Part shown: one piece after another, positions 16,969 through 25,512 of the stretch
Layout: every line of letters begins with the position of its first letter
How positions within the stretch are numbered: the stretch's first letter is position 1
Source of the DNA: JAVBTT01 sp031556035
GTDB lineage: Bacteria; Bacillota; Clostridia; Oscillospirales; UBA929
Direction: 5' to 3'
DNA: 64,000 nucleotides
Assembly: GCA_031556035.1 (NCBI GenBank)
Contig: JAVBTT010000002.1
Coordinates: 124,001 to 188,000, forward strand
The notes under the pieces: generated by a model
The model's database searches: none
What the model was told of the DNA's origin: nothing
Seen by the model: the letters and a program-made list of their open reading frames with translations, nothing else
Made by a program: the position numbers and the translations under genes

Positions 16969-17865
16969 CTATATTCCGGTTTTTTCGCGGATAAATCGCC
17001 GCGCCATGAGCGCGTACTCAAAGGGGTTGGCCTTGGCCGGGTTCTGCTCGGCCTCGACCACCATCCAGCCGCTGTAGCCGTTTTTCTCAAGAGCGGAAAA
17101 CAGATAGTCAAAGGAAACCGCGCCGTCGCCGGGGACGGTAAAGGCGCCCAGAGCCACCGCCTCCAAAAAGGACAGTCTCTCCCGGCGTACCGTGTCCAGC
17201 ACATCGGGTCGGACATCCTTGAGGTGCACGTGGATGATTCTGCTCATGTATTTGTCGGCAACCGAATCGACCGCCTGCTGGTCGCCCTCGGAGAAATAGA
17301 GGTGCCCGGTGTCGAGAAGGAGTCCGACGCTGTCCTGTGTGACCTCCATGAACCGGTCGATCTCGGCGGGGGTCTGGATTCCGGTGCCCATATGGTGGTG
17401 CAGGCACACGCGCATATCCTTCTCCGCGGCCAGCGCCGCCAGCGTGTTCATCCCCTCGCCCAGCAGCTCCCACTCCGCGCCGGTAAAGACGGGCTTTTTC
17501 TCAAATATCGGCAGCGGCTTCCCCTGAATGCCGCGTCCCTGCTCGGAGCAGCCGATGACCCCGGCGCCCATTGCGTGGAGAAAGTCCCGGTGCTGTATAA
17601 ACCCTTCAATGGTCTCCTGTCTCCGCCCGGTGACAAAATAGGTGGAATACCAGGCGTTGCAGATTCGAAGCCCGCGCGGCTCCAGATAGCGGCGCAACGT
17701 GCCGGGGTCTCTGGGGTATTTGTTGCCAACCTCGCAGCCGGAAAAGCCGGCCAGCGCCATCTCGCTGACGCACTGCTCAAAGGTGTTTTCCGCGCCCAGA
17801 TCGGGCAGATCGTCGTTTGTCCACGCGATGGGCGCGATGCCCAGTTTTACTTGCCCGGAGTTCAT
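16969..17865 (-). CDS. iolE: Inosose dehydratase
   Basis: 298 residues, a xylose-isomerase-like TIM barrel. Conserved parts are LGIAPIAWTNDDLPDLG near the start, CLHHHMGTGIQTPAEIDRFM in the centre and LLLDTGHLYFSEGD with HVHLKDVR for the metal site. It dehydrates scyllo-inosose to the trihydroxycyclohexane-dione used by IolD. GAGGGGG lies about 6 nt before the ATG, 13 bp after the iolD stop. Confidence 0.93.
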   Translation of the reverse strand: MNSGQVKLGIAPIAWTNDDLPDLGAENTFEQCVSEMALAGFSGCEVGNKYPRDPGTLRRYLEPRGLRICNAWYSTYFVTGRRQETIEGFIQHRDFLHAMGAGVIGCSEQGRGIQGKPLPIFEKKPVFTGAEWELLGEGMNTLAALAAEKDMRVCLHHHMGTGIQTPAEIDRFMEVTQDSVGLLLDTGHLYFSEGDQQAVDSVADKYMSRIIHVHLKDVRPDVLDTVRRERLSFLEAVALGAFTVPGDGAVSFDYLFSALEKNGYSGWMVVEAEQNPAKANPFEYALMARRFIREKTGI

Positions 17866-17878
17866 TTTACGCCCCCTC

Positions 17879-19795
17879 TCAATATTTCCGCGCCTTGCGC
17901 AGACTGTTCATCTTGTCCTCATAGGCCCTCTGCGCCGCCTCGCTGTCCGACACCGACGCCACCCCAGTGTTCCACCAGGCGCCGTAGCCGCCCGTCATGG
18001 TCTTGGGCAGAACCTTGATGTCAATCAGCGTCGAGCGGGTCTGGCCCCTGGCGTCCAGCACCGCTTTTTCCAGCTCTTCCCGCGTTGATACGCGGTATGA
18101 GACTGCGCCGTAACCCTCGGCCACCTTTGCGTAGTCGATATTCATGAGCTCGCCGTCCGGGCGGTTGCCGCGGCGGAACTCGGTTCCAAAGCTGCCCATG
18201 CCGCTTGACATCTGCAGATTGTTGATACAGCCGAAACCCGCGTTGTCAAAGAGCACGACGTTGATCTTCAGCCCCATCTGCAGGCTGGTGACCAGCTCGG
18301 AGTGCAGCATCAGGAAGCTGCCGTCCCCGACCATGGCGTACACCTCCCGGTCCGGGCAGGCCAACTTCGCCCCGAGGGCCCCGCAGATCTCATAGCCCAT
18401 GCACGAGTAGCCGTACTCCATGTTGTAGGTGTTGGCGGCCTTGGGAAGCCAGATGCGCTGCATGCAGCCGGGCAGGCTGCCGGACGAGCCTATGACGACG
18501 GCGTCCGCGTCAAACAGGCCCTGCAACGCGCCGAGCACCCCGGTCTGGGTGAGCGCCGTGTTCAGTGCCTTTTCATACTCCGACAGGTCGAGATGCCCCG
18601 GCACCTCGGGCGTGAAGTCTGGCGATCCGGCGTCCGTGTGAAACAGCCGGTCAATCTCCCTGTTCCAGTCCTCCCTGGCGCTCGTAAACTCATCGGTATA
18701 GGCGGAGCGGTAGCCGGTTTCGCGCAGCCGCGTACTCAGCGCCTCCAGCCCGGCCCGCACATCCGCGATCACCTGGACGCCGTCCAGCTTGGAGGCGTGG
18801 AAGACGGAGGTGTTGATGTTGAGAAAGCGCACGTCCGGGTTTTGAAAGAGGGATTTCGAGGCGGTTGTGAAGTCGGTGAAGCGGGTGCCGAGCCCGATGA
18901 TCAGGTCGGCGTCCCGGGCGATTTTGTTTGCCGCAGCGCCGCCCGTGACCCCAACGCCGCCCAAATTGAAAGGAAAATCGTACGGAATCGCGCTCTTGCC
19001 CGCCTGCGTCTCCCCGAACGGGATGTGGAACTCCACGCAAAAGGACTTGAGGGCGTCCCACGCCTCGGAGTAGCGCACGCCGCCGCCGCAGACGACAAAC
19101 GGCTTTTTCGAGCGCGAGACGACCTCCGCCGCCTGGTTCAGCATGGCTTCCGTGGGGGGAGTGCGCTCAATGCGGTGCACGCGCTTCGCGAAAAACGATT
19201 CCGGGAAATCGAAGCTCTCGCCCTGCACGTCCTGCGGCAGCGCAATGGTTACGGCGCCCGTGTCGCCCGTGCACGTGAGCACGCGCATGGCGGAGAGCAT
19301 GGCGCTCATCAGCTGCTCGGGACGGGATATCCTGTCAAAATACTTGCTCACGGCGCGGAACGCGTCGTTTGTGCTGACGGACAGATCCTGCGTCTGCTCA
19401 ATCTGCTGAAGCACAGGATCCGGCTGCCGGGTGGCGTATACGTCGCCCGGCAAAAGGAGCAGGGGGATGTTGTTCGCGGTGGCGGTCGCCGCCGCCGTGA
19501 CCATGTTGGCAGCGCCCGGCCCGACGGAGGACGTGCAGACCATTATCCGCTTGCGCAGACTCTGCTTGGCGAAGGCTATGGCGGCGTGGGCCATGCCCTG
19601 CTCGTTTTTGCCCTGGTATACCTCCAGGCCGCCGGGGTCCCGCTCCAGCGCCTGGCCGAGCCCCAGCACGTTGCCGTGCCCGAACAGGGTGAAAATACCC
19701 TTTACAAATTTTTGCTCCCTGCCGTCAAATTCAACGTACTGGTTATCCAGAAACTTAATCAGAGCCTGCGCGGTTGTCAATACCACGGGAATCAC
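17879..19795 (-). CDS. iolD: 3D-(3,5/4)-trihydroxycyclohexane-1,2-dione hydrolase
   Basis: 638 residues, a three-domain ThDP enzyme. The N-terminal LTTAQALIKFLDNQYVEFDG is characteristic of IolD, the central domain binds cofactor, and the C-terminal Mg/ThDP motif is MVGDGSFLMLHSE to NNLQMS. It opens the inositol-derived ring to 5-deoxyglucuronate. The start is uncertain: GTG at 19795 lies only 2 nt after AAAGGAG, and a second GTG at 19786 has a spacing of 11. Confidence 0.94.
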   Translation of the reverse strand: MIPVVLTTAQALIKFLDNQYVEFDGREQKFVKGIFTLFGHGNVLGLGQALERDPGGLEVYQGKNEQGMAHAAIAFAKQSLRKRIMVCTSSVGPGAANMVTAAATATANNIPLLLLPGDVYATRQPDPVLQQIEQTQDLSVSTNDAFRAVSKYFDRISRPEQLMSAMLSAMRVLTCTGDTGAVTIALPQDVQGESFDFPESFFAKRVHRIERTPPTEAMLNQAAEVVSRSKKPFVVCGGGVRYSEAWDALKSFCVEFHIPFGETQAGKSAIPYDFPFNLGGVGVTGGAAANKIARDADLIIGLGTRFTDFTTASKSLFQNPDVRFLNINTSVFHASKLDGVQVIADVRAGLEALSTRLRETGYRSAYTDEFTSAREDWNREIDRLFHTDAGSPDFTPEVPGHLDLSEYEKALNTALTQTGVLGALQGLFDADAVVIGSSGSLPGCMQRIWLPKAANTYNMEYGYSCMGYEICGALGAKLACPDREVYAMVGDGSFLMLHSELVTSLQMGLKINVVLFDNAGFGCINNLQMSSGMGSFGTEFRRGNRPDGELMNIDYAKVAEGYGAVSYRVSTREELEKAVLDARGQTRSTLIDIKVLPKTMTGGYGAWWNTGVASVSDSEAAQRAYEDKMNSLRKARKY

Positions 19796-19807
19796 TACTC
19801 CTTTCGG

Positions 19808-20878
19808 TCAGCCGTTGACCATGATGCCGCGGACAACCGCCACCATTTCATCATAGCCGTTTAAAAACTGCATGAGCGTGCGGCGGGTGGCTCCAAAGGA
19901 ATCAAACTCCTCAACGCTCAGCCCGTCCGGCTCATATGCCCGGTTAAAGTCCTTGAAGTGCCTGCGCAGCTGGTCGAGGACTCGCTCGCTCACGGGATTG
20001 TCCATCCGGTTTTCCACCGGGATGTCGCAGTAGTTGAACCGCCAGATCCAAGCGCTGGGGATGGTCATGGACACGTCTCCGCCGATGAACTCCGACCAGT
20101 GGTAATGGTTGCGGTAGGCCGCCGACAGGAGCCGCGTGCGGTATCCGCGCTCCCTGAATATTTTGTAGGCGTTTTTAAACACGGCCACGCCGGACATGTC
20201 GATGGAGTGAGGGTCGACGGTGATGTTCTCGCTTTTGGCCACCTCGCGCAGCCAGTCCTCAATGCGTCCGACCATGATGGTGCACACGGGGTGCAGCGCC
20301 GCGTTGCCGAGCCCCTCCCTTTCCCGCCTGTCAAGAGCCCGCTCGATCGCCTCCGCGACCGCAATCGCCTGCGGCACGGTGAAGGAGACGGTGGCGTTCA
20401 GGTTGACGCCCCGGTAGGTGAGCTCCTCAATGGCCGCAACGCCCGCCGCGGTGACCGGCAGCTTAATCATCATATTATCCGCCAGGGTGGAAAAATGCAA
20501 GGCCTGCTCCACGAGCTTTTCAGCCGTGCGGTAGTATTTTGTGTTGGTCTGGATGGATATGTAGCCGTTTTTGCGCTCGTTGCGCTCAAAGATGGGTCTG
20601 AGAAGCTTTGCTCCCTGCACGGCCATGTGCTCGTTGAGCAGCCAGGCGATTTCGTCCTCGGTGGCGTGTGGATTGTCCCTCACCAGCTTTTTGATGGTGG
20701 GGATGTACGCGTCCATATCGCCCTTGAGCACCTGCCCCACAATGACCGGGTTGGTGGTGGCGCCCACAGCGCCGTGCTCGATGGCGTAGGTCATCTCTGG
20801 GATCGAGCAGCTGTCGTTCCAGAATTGGGTGGGCGTGGTCTTGGACATTTGATCCATTGGACTGCGGTATGTCATCAT
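19808..20878 (-). CDS. Transaldolase-family protein in the iol operon
   Basis: 356 residues of the transaldolase TIM barrel. AVGATTNPVIVGQ is the N-terminal family motif, and MMIKLPVTAAGVAA to NLNATVSFTVPQA holds the Schiff-base Lys. Serine/asparagine positions after it differ from TalB. The ATG at 20878 has GGAGG 7 nt upstream and overlaps the iolB stop (ATGA). Its place between iolB and iolD suggests a role in the inositol route; iolJ, the usual aldolase, is not in the window, so replacing it is possible but only inferred. Confidence 0.85.
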   Translation of the reverse strand: MMTYRSPMDQMSKTTPTQFWNDSCSIPEMTYAIEHGAVGATTNPVIVGQVLKGDMDAYIPTIKKLVRDNPHATEDEIAWLLNEHMAVQGAKLLRPIFERNERKNGYISIQTNTKYYRTAEKLVEQALHFSTLADNMMIKLPVTAAGVAAIEELTYRGVNLNATVSFTVPQAIAVAEAIERALDRREREGLGNAALHPVCTIMVGRIEDWLREVAKSENITVDPHSIDMSGVAVFKNAYKIFRERGYRTRLLSAAYRNHYHWSEFIGGDVSMTIPSAWIWRFNYCDIPVENRMDNPVSERVLDQLRRHFKDFNRAYEPDGLSVEEFDSFGATRRTLMQFLNGYDEMVAVVRGIMVNG

Positions 20879-21660
20879 GCTTTCTCCTCCCAAATCACTG
20901 CGTTCGGATCATGCAGCCAGGCGTGATCCGGGTCGTCAATCCTGTCTGTCCAGGGGTTGCCGTCGAGATGCCGTATCATCCAGCAGTAGTACATGGCGTA
21001 GCCCGGGGCGCTGACCTGCGGGTGGCACAGCCCGCCCGGGATGGCGGAGAGGTCGTTGTGCCGGACAATACGGGCGCTGTCCCCGATTATGGACACGCCG
21101 AAGCCCTGGGGTCTGTCGAAGCGGTAGTAGTAGACCTCGGGCTGCGGATGGTGGTGGGGCGGATAGCTGGACCATTTGCCCGGCAGGGTGATCAGCTCGC
21201 CCATTACCATATTGGAGTATGGCGCGTTGCCGTAGTTGAAGATATCGCGCAGAACCCGCCGCGCCGCGCCCAGCATTCCGCCCTCGCCGAGTATCCGCGT
21301 CCGCGCCAGCTCCGGCGTGTAGAGCACGGAAGGGAAGGAGGCGCCGTTCGCCGTTTTTTGGATCAGCAGCTCCGCCCCCGACCCGGCCTCGACATCGACC
21401 CGTGTCCCCCGGGGAACGTGAAGACAGCAGGGGCCCTCGTCAAACACGCTGGTCCGGGACACAGACTCGCGCCTTTCCTCCCAGCTAAGCGTCACGCTGC
21501 CCTCCAGAAGCAAAAAAGCGGTTTCGTTCAAGCCGTCGAGAAACACACGCCGCTCCCCCTCCCGCAGCAGGAGAAGGCCGATGTCCATCAGCATGTCGCT
21601 GTGCGCGCCGTCTGCCTCAGTCAGTGCGCGAAAGTCCGGAGCTTCCGTTTTGCCGTTCAA
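20875..21660 (-). CDS. iolB: 5-deoxy-glucuronate isomerase
   Basis: 261 residues, two cupin halves. The second half has the metal-site pattern SSYPPHHHPQPEVYYYRF with a later GGLCHPQVSAPGYAMYY. It converts 5-deoxyglucuronate to 2-deoxy-5-keto-gluconate, which IolC would phosphorylate. GGAGGTGG lies just before the ATG. It is first in the operon; a perfect palindrome at 21676-21711 overlaps the region between promoter and ribosome site. Confidence 0.93.
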   Translation of the reverse strand: MNGKTEAPDFRALTEADGAHSDMLMDIGLLLLREGERRVFLDGLNETAFLLLEGSVTLSWEERRESVSRTSVFDEGPCCLHVPRGTRVDVEAGSGAELLIQKTANGASFPSVLYTPELARTRILGEGGMLGAARRVLRDIFNYGNAPYSNMVMGELITLPGKWSSYPPHHHPQPEVYYYRFDRPQGFGVSIIGDSARIVRHNDLSAIPGGLCHPQVSAPGYAMYYCWMIRHLDGNPWTDRIDDPDHAWLHDPNAVIWEEKA

Positions 21661-21675
21661 TGCGCCACCTCCAAT

Positions 21676-21711
21676 TGATTATATCTTATCATCATTGATA
21701 AGATATAATCA
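21676..21711. promoter_or_regulatory. Probable operator of the iol operon
   Basis: A perfect 16-bp inverted repeat, TGATTATATCTTATCA and its complement, around TCAT. It lies between divergent iolB and the DeoR gene, 15 bp upstream of iolB. DeoR-family repressors commonly bind such sites. Its AT content contrasts with the GC-rich neighbourhood. Confidence 0.8.
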
Positions 21712-21712
21712 T

Positions 21713-21741
21713 ACTGTATCACAGGCTGTTGCTTTTTTCAA
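21713..21741 (-). promoter_or_regulatory. Candidate promoter of the iol operon
   Basis: On the minus strand TTGAAA (21736-21741) and TACAGT (21713-21718) are 17 bp apart, so transcription would start inside the palindrome at 21676-21711. TATAAT within the palindrome (21678-21683) is an alternative -10 lacking a good -35. Confidence 0.5.
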
Positions 21742-21757
21742 GAGGATACTTTATAAT
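21729..21757 (+). promoter_or_regulatory. Promoter of the DeoR-family regulator
   Basis: TTGCTT (21729-21734) and TATAAT (21752-21757) with 17-bp spacing, about 25 nt before the start codon. Confidence 0.7.
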
Positions 21758-21781
21758 CGCTTTGAAATATTTTGTGATGGG

Positions 21782-22558
21782 ATGCGTTTATACAAAATGC
21801 GTGAAGAGCGGCTGAAACAGATGGAAGACTTTATCGACAGGCAGGGAGAATGCTCGCTGGATACGCTCAGTGAAACCTTTGGCGTCTCAAAGATCACGGT
21901 GCGCCGGGACATGAACGCGCTGTATGCCGCCGGCGTTGTCGAAAAGGTCTACGGCGGCGTCAAGCACAGGGAAAGCGGCGCTCCGGCGGGGCCGCTCTCT
22001 TTTATGCAGCGCGAGATACAGAACATGGACGCCAAGCGGAAAATCGGAAGGCTTGCGGCGGGGCTTATCAACGAGGGGGATACGGTCTTTCTCGATTCGG
22101 GCACCACAACACCGCTGCTCATGCGCTATGTCGGAGACAAAACGATCAATGTGATCACAAACAACCTCCATGTGGTCACAGAGAGCGTCAAATGCAAAAA
22201 CGCCGGTCTGTACCTGACCGGCGGGGAGTTTATCCGGATGACTAATTCCTTTGTGGGGGAGCACGCTGTCTCCATGCTGGATGGGTTCAACATCACCAAG
22301 GCCTTCATCGCGGCGACCGGCGTTTCGCTGTCGGCGGGGCTGACAAATTCCCTGTCTCAGGAAAGCGTGATAAAAAAAACCGCGATGTCCCGCGCGGAGC
22401 TGACCTATCTGCTGGTTGACCACAGCAAGTGGGGCGTCGCGTCCATGATCACCTTCGCTGCTCTGGACGGGCTGACCGGGGTGATCACCGATCAGGCGCC
22501 ACCCGCGGAATTTGCGGAAATACTGAAGGAGAGAGGGACGGCGCTCATCTACTATTGA
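21782..22558 (+). CDS. DeoR-family transcriptional regulator of the iol operon
   Basis: 258 residues. An N-terminal winged helix-turn-helix (LDTLSETFGVSKITVRRDMN) is followed by the DeoR sensor domain with the phosphosugar-binding patterns DSGTTTPLLMRYV and INVITNNLHV, and a late LVDHSKWG. It is divergent from iolB across the palindrome and is probably its repressor, as IolR is in Bacillus; the ligand would be a phosphorylated inositol intermediate (inference). The ATG at 21782 has only a weak site (GATGGG); an ATG five codons in is an alternative. Its TGA lies inside a dispersed repeat. Confidence 0.88.
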   Translation: MRLYKMREERLKQMEDFIDRQGECSLDTLSETFGVSKITVRRDMNALYAAGVVEKVYGGVKHRESGAPAGPLSFMQREIQNMDAKRKIGRLAAGLINEGDTVFLDSGTTTPLLMRYVGDKTINVITNNLHVVTESVKCKNAGLYLTGGEFIRMTNSFVGEHAVSMLDGFNITKAFIAATGVSLSAGLTNSLSQESVIKKTAMSRAELTYLLVDHSKWGVASMITFAALDGLTGVITDQAPPAEFAEILKERGTALIYY

Positions 22559-22589
22559 TGTGCCAGTTAGACCTTGCCGCCGGTGGCGG
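22554..22589 (+). repeat. Copy of the ATTGATGT-CCAGTTA-CCTTGCCGCC repeat
   Basis: Matches the complement of 14242-14277 at 33 of 36 positions. It begins within the last codon of the DeoR gene and includes that gene's TGA, so the repeat supplies the stop codon context. Confidence 0.7.
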
Positions 22590-22603
22590 CGCGTTCAGAC
22601 CGA

Positions 22604-22703
22604 TGACAAACTACAGTTTGTCTTCAAACTGACATGCAGAAGCTTGCTGCGGCAAGCTTCTGCATGTTTTTGAGCGGAAGGTTTTAAACAGGTGTTAGTA
22701 TTA
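22604..22703. repeat. TACTAAT-family element (B) with hairpin
   Basis: Contains the GACAAACT-AC-AGTTTGTC palindrome (22605-22622), the AAGCTT-core hairpin (22632-22667) and the right end GGAAGGTTTTAAACAGGTG followed by TTAGTATTAGTA. The left TACTAAT end is missing or diverged. The first palindrome recurs, extended, at 41002-41027. Confidence 0.7.
22632..22671. terminator. Terminator hairpin between the DeoR gene and gdhA
   Basis: A 16-bp perfect stem (ACATGCAGAAGCTTGC and complement) with loop TGCG, followed by TTTTT on the plus strand. The arms are almost identical to those at 43767-43800. Confidence 0.8.
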
Positions 22704-22763
22704 GTATGAGGAGCTATTGCGGCAAGGGTTAATCGTGGGACCAATATCAATCCTATCTATCAA

Positions 22764-24104
22764 TCAGCAGACGCCCTGGGCTTTCATCGCTTCGGCCACC
22801 TTCAGGAAGCCCGCAATGTTGGCTCCCGCTACAAGGTTGCCCTTGGCTCCATACTCCTCGGCGGCCTCAACAGACGAGCGGTATATCCCCCGCATAATGC
22901 CCTTTAGTCGTTCGTCCACCTCTTCGAAAGTCCAAGAAAGCCTGATGGAATTCTGCGTCATTTCGAGGCCCGATGTGGCGACGCCTCCCGCATTGGCGGC
23001 CTTTCCGGGTCCAACCGGAACTCCGGACTCCCTAAGCCGCTCGACAGCCTCGGGGGTGCAGGGCATATTCGCGCCTTCAGCCACCGCAATGCAGCCATTT
23101 TTCACAAGCGCTTCGGCGTGCGCGTCGTTGAGCTCGTTCTGTGTCGCGCACGGCAACGCGATATCGCACGGCACATTCCAGATTCCCTGGCATCCCGGGA
23201 AGTATTCCGCGCTCTTGACCCTTTTTGCGTATTCCGAGATGCGCAGACGGTCAATCTCCTTCATTTGGCGCATCAGCGCCACGTCTATTCCGGATTTGTC
23301 GGCGACATATCCGGTGGAGTCCGACATCGCCACCACCTTGGCGCCCAGCTCGACGCACTTTTGGGCGGCATATATGGCGACGTTGCCGCTGCCCGAAATA
23401 CCAACGTTCATCCCCTCGAACGAACATCCCATATCGTTCAAAAGCTCCTGAGTGTAATAGCAGAGCCCGTTGCCGGTGGCCTCCGTCCTGGCCAGTGAGC
23501 CGCCAAACGACAGCCCTTTGCCTGTCAAGACTCCGCTGAACTCGTTCCTCATCCTCTTATATTGTCCGAACAGATAGCCAACCTCTCTCGCGCCCACCCC
23601 GATATCCCCGGCCGGCACATCGGTGTCTGGGCCTATATGGCGGCTGAGCTCGGTCATAAAGCTCTGGCAGAATCGCATGATCTCTCCGTCGCTCTTGTCC
23701 TTTGGGTCAAAATCGCTGCCGCCCTTGCCACCGCCCATCGGGAGCCCCGTAAGCGAGTTTTTGAAGGTCTGCTCAAAGCCCAGAAATTTTATAATAGACT
23801 GCGTGACCGACGGGTGGAAGCGGAGCCCTCCCTTATATGGGCCAATTGCGGAATTGAACTGCACCCTGTAGCCGCGGTTCACCTGAACCTTTCCCGTGTC
23901 GTCCACCCACGCGACCCTGAAGCTGACCATGCGCTCGGGCTCAATTATCCTGTCAAACACGCCGGCCTCCACCAGGTCGGGGCGCCTCTCCGCCACCGGA
24001 GAAAGGCTGTCCAGAACCTCGTGCACCGCCTGGAGGAATTCGCTTTCGCCCGCGTTGCGCCTTGCCGCGGCCAAGTATACATCCTGCAACATCATAATTG
24101 ACAT
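22764..24104 (-). CDS. gdhA: Glutamate dehydrogenase (NADP-type, hexameric)
   Basis: 446 residues, the normal size. It shows YKGGLRFHPSVTQSIIKFLG, the catalytic Lys region PMGGGKGGSDFDPKDKSDGE, then DVPAGDIGVGAREVGY, and the Rossmann fold start GISGSGNVAIYAA. It interconverts 2-oxoglutarate plus ammonium and glutamate. The ATG at 24104 is preferred: GGAG is 7 nt upstream, whereas ATGs at 24125 and 24110 lie at or before the site. It is monocistronic with its own promoter. Confidence 0.96.
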   Translation of the reverse strand: MSIMMLQDVYLAAARRNAGESEFLQAVHEVLDSLSPVAERRPDLVEAGVFDRIIEPERMVSFRVAWVDDTGKVQVNRGYRVQFNSAIGPYKGGLRFHPSVTQSIIKFLGFEQTFKNSLTGLPMGGGKGGSDFDPKDKSDGEIMRFCQSFMTELSRHIGPDTDVPAGDIGVGAREVGYLFGQYKRMRNEFSGVLTGKGLSFGGSLARTEATGNGLCYYTQELLNDMGCSFEGMNVGISGSGNVAIYAAQKCVELGAKVVAMSDSTGYVADKSGIDVALMRQMKEIDRLRISEYAKRVKSAEYFPGCQGIWNVPCDIALPCATQNELNDAHAEALVKNGCIAVAEGANMPCTPEAVERLRESGVPVGPGKAANAGGVATSGLEMTQNSIRLSWTFEEVDERLKGIMRGIYRSSVEAAEEYGAKGNLVAGANIAGFLKVAEAMKAQGVC

Positions 24105-24133
24105 ATCCATTCTCCATTCCTTCATTTTACCCT

Positions 24134-24163
24134 ATTATACGTTAACACGCTTCTATTAGTCAA
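24134..24163 (-). promoter_or_regulatory. Promoter of gdhA
   Basis: On the minus strand TTGACT (24158-24163) and TATAAT (24134-24139) are 18 bp apart. The expected transcript start is about 20 nt before the chosen ATG, which supports that start. Confidence 0.75.
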
Positions 24164-24228
24164 TACTTTTTGCAAGTATTATTTGTTGTTCTTGCATCAT
24201 TGTGTTGTTGCACTATTTGCCGCCCCTA

Positions 24229-24280
24229 GTTGCGTGTAATATTATTTATTCTTTCACGCAACAGCTTTGTGTGATATAAT
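24229..24280 (+). promoter_or_regulatory. Promoter and possible operator of the MFS gene
   Basis: TTTCAC (24252-24257), 17 bp, TATAAT (24275-24280). An inverted repeat GTTGCGTG (24229-24236) and CACGCAAC (24255-24262) overlaps the -35 and could be a regulator site. Confidence 0.6.
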
Positions 24281-24336
24281 AGCGCCTGCACCCGAAGCGC
24301 GTCCTCCCCCGCAAATACTCCCTTCAGAGGTATTGC

Positions 24337-25512
24337 ATGACAAAGACATTGAACGCCCGTTTCGCGGCGCTTCAGACTATTTTTTTCGTAAACTTCTGTG
24401 TATCGGTGGCGTACATTGTCCCGATGCTGAGCTCACTCGGCTATAAAACCATACACATAACACTTATCATGACAGGCTCGGCAATAGTTTGCTCGGTGGC
24501 CCAGCCTCTGCTGGGCCACCTCTGTGACGCCTTCGGGCATCAGAGGCTGATCGTGCTGTTCTGCACCGTATCTCCTGCGCTTTACCTGTTTGTACTCTGG
24601 CGGTGGGGGGCGATTCCGGGTATAGCGGCAGTAGCTGCGGCATTGACCTCGGCCTCCGTCCAGTCCATGACGGGCGTGATAGACTCATGGGCATCCAAGC
24701 TCAAGAGCGAGGGCCATACGCTGAATTTCGGCGCTACCCGCAGTCTGGGCTCCATGTCTTACGCGCTGACCTCCCTGGCGTTCGGGCTGCTGCTTGACCG
24801 GTTCGGAATAAGGATAGCGCCTGTCGCGCTGCTCATCTGCTTCCCTCTGATGCTGGCGGCTCTGCTGCGAATTCCCGAGCCCGTCCCGCACAAAAACGCC
24901 GGCGGGGATTTCCCCGCCGCGCTGAAGTCGCTTCTGGCCGTACCTCAGTACAGACTGCTGCTTATATGCTATTTTTTAGTTATGCTTCCCTTCGCCTCAC
25001 AGATAACCTATTTCCCGCTGCTGTTCCAGGAACTCGGGGGGACAAGCTCCCAGCTTGGGCTGGCGTATTTCCTTGCCTCCTCCGAAATCATATCCATGCT
25101 GCTGTACGCCCGCCTCAGGCGGCGCTTAAAATGTGAAACTCTGCTGCTGGCCGCCTTTATTGTGTTCGGACTTAAAAATCTGCTTGCGGCGCTGGCGCCA
25201 AACGTCCCCGCTCTTTCCGCGGTCAATCTGCTGCAATTCGGCTGCTACGGGCTGCTTGTGCCCGGCGTCGTCGATTTTCTCTCCTCCCGCATTTCCCGGG
25301 GCCGTCTGTCGACGGCGCAGCTCATCGCTAACGCTGTCGGGCTCAGCATATCCCAGATAGTCGGCAACTTTTGCTTTGGACTGCTCGCGGACGCGCTCGG
25401 ACTAAGGCACATGTTCATCATCGCGGCCTTTCCGGCCTTTGCAGGCGCGGCAATCTGGATAGCCGGAAACCGCGCAATCAATCGAAAAAGGGCGAATGAG
25501 CAATGGATATAG
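24337..25512 (+). CDS. MFS transporter (PPP/nucleoside-symporter-like type)
   Basis: 391 residues with twelve predicted membrane helices and a central loop near residue 185. The MFS loop pattern appears as GHLCDAFGHQR (about residues 60-70) and LARYLA-like basic turns follow helix 8 (YARLRRRLKCE). Gly/Ser-rich helix faces (FGATRSLGSMSYAL) resemble the MFS_1-like subfamily that includes LacY-type and NupG-type symporters. AGAGG lies about 7 nt before the ATG. It overlaps the next gene by 10 nt. The substrate is unknown. Confidence 0.82.
   Translation: MTKTLNARFAALQTIFFVNFCVSVAYIVPMLSSLGYKTIHITLIMTGSAIVCSVAQPLLGHLCDAFGHQRLIVLFCTVSPALYLFVLWRWGAIPGIAAVAAALTSASVQSMTGVIDSWASKLKSEGHTLNFGATRSLGSMSYALTSLAFGLLLDRFGIRIAPVALLICFPLMLAALLRIPEPVPHKNAGGDFPAALKSLLAVPQYRLLLICYFLVMLPFASQITYFPLLFQELGGTSSQLGLAYFLASSEIISMLLYARLRRRLKCETLLLAAFIVFGLKNLLAALAPNVPALSAVNLLQFGCYGLLVPGVVDFLSSRISRGRLSTAQLIANAVGLSISQIVGNFCFGLLADALGLRHMFIIAAFPAFAGAAIWIAGNRAINRKRANEQWI

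Noticed and set aside
17879..19864. Long plus-strand open frames opposite iolD and other iol genes
   Set aside because: They are antisense to well-identified enzymes, rich in Arg, His and Gly, and follow the GC bias of third codon positions.
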